64,000 bases of DNA from Bacteroides uniformis. Its GTDB lineage: Bacteria; Bacteroidota; Bacteroidia; Bacteroidales; Bacteroidaceae. Positions within the stretch are counted from its first letter, which is position 1, and each line of letters starts with the position of its first letter. The stretch spans positions 4,291,501 through 4,355,500 of the forward strand of contig NZ_CP102263.1 in the NCBI RefSeq assembly GCF_025147485.1, written 5' to 3'. The position numbers and the translations under genes were made by a program. Positions 56,578-64,000 of this stretch are shown here, one piece after another. The notes beneath the pieces are model-generated. The model made no database searches. It saw only the letters and a program-made list of their open reading frames with translations, and was not told the origin of the DNA.

Positions 56578-57711
56578 TTAATTCATTTCATCCGGCCAGA
56601 AGGAAGGCTTTTCCAAGCTGGCACCTAAATAGCGTACGTCTGTACAACCTCCGGAAACCCATGCATAACCTACCATCAATGGATAAGCAATAGCATATCC
56701 CATCACATATAAATCCATGTACGAATCTGCCCAACCTCTAAATTCTTGGCAATAACCGTCAGGAAACCTATAATATATATCATCGGCAGAAATGAAAATA
56801 CGATATTTTGCCACATTCATGCTAACTCCCACATAACCAACTACATTTTTGCCTGAATTGTTGCAAATAATATTCGTAGGAAGTTCTGAAGGCTGAGGAA
56901 TAAACAATCCACCCATTTCTTCATTGATTTTTATTTTCTCCTGATAATATTCGTACTCGCCCCTCGAAATCTTACGCTGTTTCACCAAAGTGCTATAATG
57001 ATGAAAGACACGGTTATTATCTGCCTTTATAGAATAGAGCCACTTATCCTTCAATTGAGTATCCTTATTTGTTCCTATATTACCTACTATGATTTTAGCC
57101 GACTTATCATGACACCATCCCCGTGCATATGATGTAGCATCAAAATCAACCACCTCATCAGTGGTAGGGTCATAACGGAACTTGGGATTATATACTGCCC
57201 TCACTTCCCAATCTTCCTCGTAACTCCAGAAATAACATCCGCCATCTTCACTCCGCATAGAAAAGCGGATAGAGATGTCACCGTATTTTTCCGGTTGCTC
57301 GTAGGTAACGTCATTTATTGTTTCTGTCTCCAATGGATATTGAGGCTCCGAAGTATAAATATCCCCTTCATACACAATTTTCAGACTATAGCTGGCATCT
57401 TTATTCAAAGAGCCAATTACAACTTGGTATTTTCCATCTCCCAAAGAAGTGCCATTAAAACAAGAACCATCACTTCCTACTACACTGACTTCTGCATCTA
57501 TCTTGTTATAATCCTGAGGAATTCCTTCTACATTCAAAGGAAAGGAACAGCTCAAGGAAAAAACGACTGTACTATCTGATATGATGTTACCTTCAACTAT
57601 AAGCACCCTCGTACTACTCTCCGGCAAGTGCGCATTGAATTTATCCACACAACTGCCAATAGTGAGCCACAACAAGCATATCCATGTTACTATATATTTT
57701 GCATTATTCAT
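56578..57711 (-). CDS. DUF4249 lipoprotein (paralogue A)
   Basis: A 377-residue lipoprotein (lipobox TIGSC, about Cys21, then VDKFNAHLPES) of the DUF4249 family: beta-sandwich domains, with VEGNIISDSTVVFSLSCSFP near the start and SGGCTDVRYLGASLEKPSFWP at the end. DUF4249 proteins accompany TonB receptors and probably form a surface ligand-binding partner. It is a tandem duplicate of the gene at 57724-58887, 12 bases apart; the last ~80 bases of the two genes differ at about one position, much closer than the rest. Confidence 0.88.
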   Translation of the reverse strand: MNNAKYIVTWICLLWLTIGSCVDKFNAHLPESSTRVLIVEGNIISDSTVVFSLSCSFPLNVEGIPQDYNKIDAEVSVVGSDGSCFNGTSLGDGKYQVVIGSLNKDASYSLKIVYEGDIYTSEPQYPLETETINDVTYEQPEKYGDISIRFSMRSEDGGCYFWSYEEDWEVRAVYNPKFRYDPTTDEVVDFDATSYARGWCHDKSAKIIVGNIGTNKDTQLKDKWLYSIKADNNRVFHHYSTLVKQRKISRGEYEYYQEKIKINEEMGGLFIPQPSELPTNIICNNSGKNVVGYVGVSMNVAKYRIFISADDIYYRFPDGYCQEFRGWADSYMDLYVMGYAIAYPLMVGYAWVSGGCTDVRYLGASLEKPSFWPDEMN

Positions 57712-57723
57712 CGCTTTTTCTTA

Positions 57724-58887
57724 TTAAAACAGATTGATTTCAACTGGCCAGAAGGAAGGCTTTTCCAAGCTGGCACCTAAATAGCGTACGTCTGTACAAC
57801 CTCCAGAAACCCATGCATAACCTTTGAATCCCGTACGTGGGTCCGGGTCCGGATATGCAATGGTATACCCCATCAAGTATAAATCTAAAAATGTATACTC
57901 TTCTTTCAGCCCTTTCGCTCCCTGACAATACCCCTCAGGAAGCCTATATTGTATATTATCTGTAGAAATGAAAATGCGATATTCCGCCACATTCAAACTG
58001 ACACCAACATATCCAATGGCCTGTTTATTTGAGCTTTCACATCTAATGTTCGACGGCAATTCCGAAGGCTGGGGAACAAACAACCCGCCCATCTCCTCAT
58101 TAAGCTTTATTTTCTCCTGATAATATTCATATTCACCCTTCGAAATCTTACGTTGTTTCACTATAGTACTGTAATAGCAAGAAAAACGAATATCGTCTGC
58201 TTCAATGGAATAGAGACACTTATCCTTTACACGATTATCCTTGTTTATTTCCATATTACCTATTATTATCTCGGACGATTCACTATGACACCATCCGCGT
58301 GAGTATGGTCTAGCATCATAATCAACGATCTTATCTGTTTCGGGGTCATAAGCACACATAGGATTGTATACGGCCCTCACCTCCCAATCTTCTTCATAAC
58401 TCCAAGAATAACATGCAGCATCTTTGCTTTGCATAGAGAAACGGATACTGACATCACCATACTCCCCTTGCTGTTCGTAGGTGACATCGTCTATGCTTTC
58501 CGTTCCTATCGGATATTGAGGTTCGGAAGTATAGATATCTCCCTCATAGACAATCTTCAAGCTATAGCGGACATCCCTATGCAATGTTCCGACAGCAACC
58601 CGGTACTTTCCATTACCCAACGCAACACCCCTAAAACTGGAGCCATCCTCACCGGTTACACAAACTTCAGCATCCACCTTATTGAAATCAGGAGGAACCC
58701 CTTCCACATCCAAGGAAAAGGAACGGCTCAAAGAAAACACGACAGCACTATCCGATATTATACTACCTTCAACTATGAGAAGGCCGATACTACTTTCCGG
58801 CAAGTGGGCATTGAACTTATCCACACAATTACTAAGGAACAACCATAACGGACATATACATATCACCCAATATACTTTATTCTTCAT
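57724..58887 (-). CDS. DUF4249 lipoprotein (paralogue B)
   Basis: A 387-residue lipoprotein (lipobox LSNC, then VDKFNAHLPESS) closely related to paralogue A along its whole length. The middle part EDWEVRAVYNP and KISKGEYEYYQEKIKLNEEMGGLF are nearly the same in both. The main difference is an insertion near residue 350 (YPDPDPRTGFKG). It is 6 bases downstream of the TonB receptor stop, so receptor and lipoproteins are translated together. Confidence 0.88.
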   Translation of the reverse strand: MKNKVYWVICICPLWLFLSNCVDKFNAHLPESSIGLLIVEGSIISDSAVVFSLSRSFSLDVEGVPPDFNKVDAEVCVTGEDGSSFRGVALGNGKYRVAVGTLHRDVRYSLKIVYEGDIYTSEPQYPIGTESIDDVTYEQQGEYGDVSIRFSMQSKDAACYSWSYEEDWEVRAVYNPMCAYDPETDKIVDYDARPYSRGWCHSESSEIIIGNMEINKDNRVKDKCLYSIEADDIRFSCYYSTIVKQRKISKGEYEYYQEKIKLNEEMGGLFVPQPSELPSNIRCESSNKQAIGYVGVSLNVAEYRIFISTDNIQYRLPEGYCQGAKGLKEEYTFLDLYLMGYTIAYPDPDPRTGFKGYAWVSGGCTDVRYLGASLEKPSFWPVEINLF

Positions 58888-58893
58888 ACCCTT

Positions 58894-61632
58894 TCAGAAT
58901 TTAATATTATAAGTAACAAAAGGAATGGGAGCACCGAATATGGACATCTTGTATCCTTGAATCCTACCCTCCTCGGACACAAAATAGACAGAGTACACAT
59001 TCTTCCTTCCGGTCAGGTTATAGATACCGAAAGAAAGGGAACTGTGGGTCAACAATGTCAGGTGGTGACTGGGTTCAATATTGAACGACAAATCCATACG
59101 GAAATAGTCGGGAACACGATAACTGTTACGGTCGGTATAGTAAACCTGCATTTTCTTCAAACCCTGGTCGTAGTATTGCCCGGCAGGAATTGTGGTGGGA
59201 CGGCCCGTACTGTAATCCATATTGAAAGACATGCTGTAACGGCGGGTAAACTTGTAATTGCCTACAAGCTTGAAGTCATGCGGCTTGTCATACTCGGTCG
59301 GATACCATTCTCCACCATTGATGGGACGGGCTATGCGCGGATCATTCTGACGCAAGAAAGTGCGCGAATAAGTATAGCTCATCCACCCGTTCAGTTTTCC
59401 AGCCGGTTTTTTCACCTGGAATTCCACGCCGTAAGCATATCCCTCCGTATTGATGACATCCGTCTCCAGATGGTGGTTCATCAGGATTTGGGCGGAACTG
59501 CGATAATCCAGATAATCAATCAGCTTTTTGTAATATCCTTCTACAGATAATTCCAGAAGTTGCCCCGGCGTATTATAGTAGGCGCCTGCCGCCACCTGCC
59601 AGCCACGTTGAGGCTTGATATTGGGGTCGCTCAGCTTCCAGGTATCTGTAGGAGACATAACGGCAGTATTCGATACCTTATGGATATACTGCCTCATCGT
59701 ATTGAAACCGGCCTTTACGGAAAAATCATCTGTAAAGGCATAACGTGCCGACACTCTGAATTCCGGTCCGTGATAGGTCTTGATGACCTTTCCATTCCCC
59801 GCCGTGATAGAATCCGCCACCGAAGACATGGAGGGCAGTATACCTTCCTGATATGTATAGTAAGTGCGCGGTCCCAAAGCATTGAGCATGGAATAGCGTA
59901 TACCCGCATTGATGGAGAGCCTGGAAGTTATATCCCATTCATCCCCTATATAAACGGCACTTTCCAGTGCTTTATCCTTTTGCAGTTCATCATATCTTAC
60001 CAGCGAATTAGGCCCCACCGGCTCGTAGGTCCCGGAATTCACATTATACAGCTGGCTCATCAAACCGAAGTTCACCGCATGGCTATTGCCGGCTTGATAA
60101 AGAAAGTCCGCTTTTCCAAACCATTGGTTAATGGCAAAAGACAGCCGTGCGGCAGACGCTTCCTCCACCGTTTCATCATTTCGGTAATCGTAGTGGTCAT
60201 AACCGAAAGAGAAGTTTCCGGTCAGCTTTTCTGCAAAGACGGTCCTCCAGTTTGCCGAGAAATTCATATTGTTGTAGGCATACTTCTCATTGTCATTAAA
60301 GGCAAAACGGTCGTGACTATAATAGCCATAGACATTCAGCTTGTTGCGCTCGTTCACCGTATGCGAGAAGACAGTCCCCAAATCATAGAAACCGGCTTTC
60401 CCATCACGATACCCGCTTTTGTTGGGCAATGTCTTCATTATCCAGTCCGAATAGGTCGTACGTCCACTCAGCAGAAGGGAAGTCTTTTCCTTAATGATGG
60501 GAATCTCGAGATTCAACTTACTGGTCACAAGCCCGATACCTGCAGAACCGGTAAACTTTTCCTTGTTCGCCTCCTTGCTGGTGATGTTCAGTACGGAAGC
60601 GATACGCCCGCCATACTGGCTGGGGATACTGCTCTTATAAAGTTCCGCATCCTTTATCATGTCCGAATTAAAAGCCGTGAAAAAACCGAAAAGATGATTG
60701 GGGTTATAAATCGTTCCGTTATTGAAAAGAAGCAGGTTCTGGTCAGCGGCACTCCCACGCACATTGTAACCGCTTGATGCCTCCCCCACTGTCTTGATGC
60801 CGGGAAGTGTCTGTATCATCTTCAGCACATCCACCTCACCCATAGCCGTAGGAATGTTTTTCAGCAGGGCAGGCTGCAGCTTCTCCATTCCCAACTGCAC
60901 ACTTTTCACGTTCTGTATACGCCCCGAAACAATAAGCACCTCATCCAGCATATGGTCTTCCTCTTCCAACTCGATATGGACAATGCCTTCACCATAAAGC
61001 ATAAATTGCCGATGGGTCACTTTGATATTCATCCCACTGATTTCAAGAATATTATAGCCTGCAGGCAGGTCAATGGTAAATTCCCCCTGACGGTTGGTCG
61101 TCGTAGCTACCCACGGCTCTCGATGAATGATGTTGATACCATCCAGATTCTGGCCGGTCTTAAAGTCAGAAACTCTTCCGGTCAAAGTTATCATATCTCC
61201 GGGGGCAGGCTTGTACTTGTTTCCTATCTCATAGACCTTGTTTTCTGAAGAAGACTTCACAATAGGAATGTATGAAGGCAATAGTTCCTCATCCGTCTCC
61301 AACTTTTCCCCCATCAATACCGGTGGCAGCGAGGTGGCCAGAAAAACCTCCGGCAAGACAAATATTCTGTCACCATAAACCGTCACCTTATAGATAGTAG
61401 CTGCCAAAGCCTCTCTCAAGTACTCGGCAGTGGGGTTCTTCACCTCTGCCCGCTTCACTTTAAAAGGAACCGTTATCGTTGTATAAATACGGCAAGACGT
61501 GCCCTTTTCTACTGCATCCATCAATTCGAATATGGAAATGCTGTCCATAGCCATCTGTTGCTGTGCAAACATGCCGAAAGGCGACAATAGGAGGAAAAAG
61601 GCTACTGTATATTTAAGATTATGTGCTTTCAT
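58894..61632 (-). CDS. TonB-dependent receptor with STN-like and carboxypeptidase-like N-terminal domains
   Basis: A 912-residue receptor. Signal peptide ends MFAQ (about residue 24); residues ~30-95 are a secretin/TonB short N-terminal-like domain (ISIFELMDAVEKGTSCRIY), residues ~150-235 a carboxypeptidase-like domain (TLTGRVSDFKTGQNLDGINI), then plug (EVDVLKMIQTLPGIKTVGEA, SGYNVRGSAADQNLLLFN) and a long barrel ending in phenylalanine (FVTYNIKF). Its STN-like domain suggests possible signalling to an anti-sigma factor, though none is adjacent. ATG 61632 follows the upstream stop by one base; 61644 is also possible. Substrate unknown. Confidence 0.9.
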   Translation of the reverse strand: MKAHNLKYTVAFFLLLSPFGMFAQQQMAMDSISIFELMDAVEKGTSCRIYTTITVPFKVKRAEVKNPTAEYLREALAATIYKVTVYGDRIFVLPEVFLATSLPPVLMGEKLETDEELLPSYIPIVKSSSENKVYEIGNKYKPAPGDMITLTGRVSDFKTGQNLDGINIIHREPWVATTTNRQGEFTIDLPAGYNILEISGMNIKVTHRQFMLYGEGIVHIELEEEDHMLDEVLIVSGRIQNVKSVQLGMEKLQPALLKNIPTAMGEVDVLKMIQTLPGIKTVGEASSGYNVRGSAADQNLLLFNNGTIYNPNHLFGFFTAFNSDMIKDAELYKSSIPSQYGGRIASVLNITSKEANKEKFTGSAGIGLVTSKLNLEIPIIKEKTSLLLSGRTTYSDWIMKTLPNKSGYRDGKAGFYDLGTVFSHTVNERNKLNVYGYYSHDRFAFNDNEKYAYNNMNFSANWRTVFAEKLTGNFSFGYDHYDYRNDETVEEASAARLSFAINQWFGKADFLYQAGNSHAVNFGLMSQLYNVNSGTYEPVGPNSLVRYDELQKDKALESAVYIGDEWDITSRLSINAGIRYSMLNALGPRTYYTYQEGILPSMSSVADSITAGNGKVIKTYHGPEFRVSARYAFTDDFSVKAGFNTMRQYIHKVSNTAVMSPTDTWKLSDPNIKPQRGWQVAAGAYYNTPGQLLELSVEGYYKKLIDYLDYRSSAQILMNHHLETDVINTEGYAYGVEFQVKKPAGKLNGWMSYTYSRTFLRQNDPRIARPINGGEWYPTEYDKPHDFKLVGNYKFTRRYSMSFNMDYSTGRPTTIPAGQYYDQGLKKMQVYYTDRNSYRVPDYFRMDLSFNIEPSHHLTLLTHSSLSFGIYNLTGRKNVYSVYFVSEEGRIQGYKMSIFGAPIPFVTYNIKF

Positions 61633-61633
61633 A

Positions 61634-62317
61634 TTATTTTCCATGAATTAAGGAATCAATATATTCCGTTAACCGAGTCATTGCCCGGACACCGCCATCT
61701 TCCTTGAAGTCCAGCCGCTCTTTCCGGCAATAAGCCTTCAACTGCTTCTTGTATGTAGGAAAAAGTTTCAAGAAACCCGAACGGGAAGTTATCACATAAT
61801 CGGTTCCGCCACTGCGAAGACTGAAATAGCTCTTTTTCTTGAACCGGCTGTAATAAAGATCGTTTTTCTTCACCTGAGACTCCATTGTGGATACGATATA
61901 CTGTGTCAGGCACATTTGCGGACTATCATATAGCAACGCAGCGAAACAGTCACCCTGCGGTACAAACTTCTGTCCTTCTATGACAAAATAATCCACTTTC
62001 CGCATATCTACCTGCAAGGTTATCCGTTTCTCCGGAGTAACCACAATCAGACTCTTTTTATAGGTATCATAACGGAGCTGCAAATCCGAGTAAAGCCATC
62101 TGCCATAACAGACAGCCCCCTCGCGAAATTCATCCGTATTCCAATAGGGATGGTTAAGATACTTCTGCTGGTTATAATTTTCCTCTGCCTTACCGGAGTA
62201 AAGAGCAGCATAATCTCCTGCCGCTTTTCTGAATTCATCAAAAACGGCTTGTTGTGCACAAACCAAAGATGGAAAACATAGGACGCATAGTAGCGTGTAA
62301 AGGTGTGTTTTTCGCAT
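61634..62317 (-). CDS. Hypothetical exported protein of a TonB operon
   Basis: A 227-residue protein with a signal peptide (MRKTHLYTLLCVLCFPSLVCA, cleavage near AQQ) and a basic aromatic-rich body (YKKSLIVVTPEKRITLQVDM, FKKKSYFSLRSGGTDYVITS). I do not recognise it with certainty; exported proteins of this size often precede TonB/DUF4249 sets. It is the first gene of the operon; its stop lies one base before the receptor's ATG. A -7 element (62349-62356) lies upstream. The following ~240 bases to 62558 are AT-rich and hold no gene. Confidence 0.78.
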   Translation of the reverse strand: MRKTHLYTLLCVLCFPSLVCAQQAVFDEFRKAAGDYAALYSGKAEENYNQQKYLNHPYWNTDEFREGAVCYGRWLYSDLQLRYDTYKKSLIVVTPEKRITLQVDMRKVDYFVIEGQKFVPQGDCFAALLYDSPQMCLTQYIVSTMESQVKKNDLYYSRFKKKSYFSLRSGGTDYVITSRSGFLKLFPTYKKQLKAYCRKERLDFKEDGGVRAMTRLTEYIDSLIHGK

Positions 62318-62348
62318 ATATGTGAAGTGTTATAGGTGAGGATAATCA

Positions 62349-62356
62349 CAAATATA
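62349..62356 (-). promoter_or_regulatory. -7 element of the TonB/DUF4249 operon
   Basis: TATATTTG on the minus strand, 32 bases before the ATG at 62317; no matching TTTG -33 box. Confidence 0.4.
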
Positions 62357-62558
62357 ACATTTCACTTTTAAAAATAAAATTATTATTATATATAATTCAA
62401 ATAAAAACAAAAAATAGAGCCATAATCGGATGCTAAACACAAAGCTAAACATTTAGCATGCAAGCAGAAGCACATTACAATAAGATTAAAGCACCATTCA
62501 TCCTCCACCATCAATTATACTTACATATATTTATAAAAAAACGATACAGCACAATCGC

Positions 62559-62933
62559 TCAAGCCGCAACAATATCCTTCCCGAAAGGAGTCAATGCCAG
62601 CCCTGCCAGCTTAAAGTGTTGGATACCGAAAGGAATGCCTATAATGGTGATGCACAGCAATAACCCGAATCCCAAGTGCGAAAGGCAAATCCAAATGCCG
62701 CCCAAGAATATCCAAAGAATATTCATCAGCACATAGAGGCAACCGTTGGAACGTTCCCCGCTACGAACCTCTTTGCCGAAAGGCCACAAGGCAAGGCTTG
62801 CCATTTTCAAGGTCTGCATACCGAAAGGGATGCCAATAATGGTGAACATCATCAATAAACTTGCAATAAGATACTCCACAGCAGTGATGATACCTCCAAA
62901 CATCAACCACAAAATATTCATAAAACAGCCCAT
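62559..62933 (-). CDS. YccF-domain membrane protein
   Basis: A 124-residue membrane protein made of two similar halves: MNILWLMFGG...TIIGIPFGMQ...ALWPFGKEV and MNILWIFLGG...TIIGIPFGIQ...ALTPFGKDI. Each half is one YccF domain with about two helices, an internal duplication typical of the family. Function unknown. ATG 62933 matches the family start and the -7 element at 62960-62967; the start at 63011 would run into the dinB gene. Confidence 0.9.
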   Translation of the reverse strand: MGCFMNILWLMFGGIITAVEYLIASLLMMFTIIGIPFGMQTLKMASLALWPFGKEVRSGERSNGCLYVLMNILWIFLGGIWICLSHLGFGLLLCITIIGIPFGIQHFKLAGLALTPFGKDIVAA

Positions 62934-62959
62934 AGCTTTCCTTTTTTTAATACTGAACA

Positions 62960-62967
62960 CAAATATA
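62960..62967 (-). promoter_or_regulatory. -7 element of the yccF-like gene
   Basis: TATATTTG on the minus strand immediately after the dinB stop (62971) and 27 bases before the ATG at 62933. Confidence 0.4.
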
Positions 62968-62970
62968 GCA

Positions 62971-64000
62971 TTATTTATTTGAATGGTCCGTCTCCCAGTC
63001 ACTAAATTCAAAACTCAGTTGTTCCCAGACTCCCTTCTCCTCCTCTTCACGGGGATTGGAAACGGAAAGTCCAATCAAACGGATAGGATGATGTTCATAA
63101 TCCACTTCCTGCAGCAACTGCTTTGCCAAAGGCAGAATCACGTCAAGGGCACCCAGCTCCTTTGTTTGGGTCATACTGCGGGTAATCTGGCTAAAATCAT
63201 GAAACTTGATTTTCAGCGTCAGCGTATTCCCGCGGAAATTGGTGTGCTCCAGTCGCCCCACCAGCTCCACTGCCGCATGGTACAGCTCTATAATGACGGA
63301 TGAACGCTTGCTGATGTCCTTCTCCAACGTATGTTCGCAACCCACAGACTTGCGGATGCGGACAGCCTCTACCGGACGGGTATCGATGCCACGGGCAAAA
63401 TCATAATAGACTGTCCCCACTTTGCCAAATTCGCGGGTCAGCATCTCCAAAGACTGCATACGCAGCTGTTCCCCGTTGTGAATCCCCAAAGTGTGCATCT
63501 TCTTCGCCGTTACCGGTCCCACTCCCCAGAAACTTTCAATGGGCAGCCGGGCAACAAAGTCCAGCGCCTGGGCAGGATGTATGGTGCAAAGCCCGTCCGG
63601 CTTGCGGTAGTCCGAGGCTATCTTGGCAAGAAACTTATTATAGGATATGCCGGCAGAAGCCACCAGATTCAACCTCTCCCGCACCTTCCGCTTTATCTCC
63701 TTCGCGATGTCTACAGCCAATGGAATGCCCGGTTTATTCTCCGTCACATCCAAAAAAGCCTCGTCCAGCGAAATGGGCTCGATGACATCCGTATATTCAT
63801 GAAAGATTTCGTGTATCTGGCGGGAAACGGATTTGTAGACTTCCATCCGTCCCGGGATAAAGATAAGTTGGGGGCACAGCCGCTTTGCCTTCAGTGACGA
63901 CATGGCAGAACGCACCCCGAAACGCCGTGCCTCGTAACTGGCTGCCGCCACCACTCCCCGTTCCTCCGCATGGCCCACGGCAATGGGCTTGCCCCGCAAT
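62971..64000 (-). CDS. dinB: DNA polymerase IV (DinB), 5' end outside window
   Basis: A Y-family translesion polymerase, 342 residues visible; the frame is open to the window edge, so the first few dozen residues (including the metal-binding FxxVE motif) are missing. Visible are RGVVAAASYEARRFGVRSAM (fingers), the catalytic SLDEAFLD, the helix-hairpin-helix region around SFWGVGPVTAKKMHTLGI, and the little-finger domain. The C-terminus LSFEFSDWETDHSNK lacks the strict QLxLF clamp motif, though QLSFEF is close to it. It copies damaged templates with low fidelity. Confidence 0.95.
   Translation of the reverse strand, partial: LRGKPIAVGHAEERGVVAAASYEARRFGVRSAMSSLKAKRLCPQLIFIPGRMEVYKSVSRQIHEIFHEYTDVIEPISLDEAFLDVTENKPGIPLAVDIAKEIKRKVRERLNLVASAGISYNKFLAKIASDYRKPDGLCTIHPAQALDFVARLPIESFWGVGPVTAKKMHTLGIHNGEQLRMQSLEMLTREFGKVGTVYYDFARGIDTRPVEAVRIRKSVGCEHTLEKDISKRSSVIIELYHAAVELVGRLEHTNFRGNTLTLKIKFHDFSQITRSMTQTKELGALDVILPLAKQLLQEVDYEHHPIRLIGLSVSNPREEEEKGVWEQLSFEFSDWETDHSNK

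Noticed and set aside
62443..62456. Palindrome GCTAAACATTTAGC
   Set aside because: A single short dyad in AT-rich DNA, with no nearby T-run or start; not distinguishable from chance.

Overview
The window is chromosomal DNA of a gut-type Bacteroides (order Bacteroidales). Supporting signs are many promoters of the Bacteroides form (TTTG, 19-21 bp, TAnnTTTG), Bacteroidales-restricted families (DUF4252, DUF5606, DUF3276, DUF4421, DUF3244, NigD-like, GGGtGRT, DUF4249), SusC/TonB-type receptors, surface-type lipoproteins with acidic residues after the lipid cysteine, and weak Shine-Dalgarno sites. The species cannot be fixed from this stretch. No rRNA, tRNA, transposase, integrase or CRISPR array was seen.

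Layout: 0-2.3 kb holds a saccharopine-dehydrogenase-family gene (cut by the window edge), bcp and recA. 2.3-4.1 kb is an ECF sigma/membrane protein/DUF4252 operon read leftward from its own ECF-type promoter. 4.1-5.6 kb is a small AT-rich block with an XRE regulator divergent from a membrane protein and a NusG-N-domain-only protein. 5.5-8.2 kb has a YeiH-type exporter, its LysR regulator and a conserved protein. 8.7-15.5 kb has clpB, then the leftward nusB-yajC-ybbR-coaE cluster and DUF5606. 15.6-18.5 kb has rplY, pth, an S4 RNA-binding protein and an oxidoreductase. 18.5-26 kb has a CPA2 antiporter and the leftward hisG-hisD-hisC-hisB operon, preceded by a promoter, a 15-residue leader peptide with six consecutive His codons and an intrinsic terminator: a histidine attenuator. 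26-34 kb has a thioesterase, two outer-membrane-type proteins, a CAT-family acetyltransferase, dsbD, a Dabb protein, udk and an MltF-type transglycosylase. 34-38.6 kb is the leftward NigD-like/Yip1/smpB/metH run. 38.8-42.2 kb is AT-rich and encodes a predicted surface lipoprotein with an aerolysin-like pore-forming region, a DUF3244 protein and a TPR/membrane/HTH regulator. 42.3-45 kb has a DMP19-family gene and the scaffold/GGGtGRT pair. 45-50 kb has an alcohol dehydrogenase, a TrmH methyltransferase, a large transglutaminase-like lipoprotein and DUF2141. 50-54.6 kb has a TonB receptor, a LytTR regulator, a sugar acetyltransferase and a Crp-type regulator, then an independent 49-codon gene. 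54.9-62.3 kb is a five-gene TonB receptor/DUF4249/MG2-like outer-membrane operon. YccF and dinB (cut by the edge) end the window.

Beyond the genes, the most unusual structure is a set of three intergenic arrays built alike from unrelated sequences: short palindromes repeated head to tail with a 22-23 bp period (8421-8489, 20807-20894, 42918-43000). Each lies upstream of a gene start. clpB also has two copies of an 11-bp palindrome three helical turns apart, one overlapping its -33 box. A second dispersed family, long hairpins with arms of about 20-32 bp, sits at 16.3-16.5, 24.7-24.8 and 25.97-26.04 kb. The best candidates for undescribed biology are the aerolysin-like lipoprotein locus, the periodic palindrome arrays, the his attenuator in this phylum and the GGGtGRT pair.
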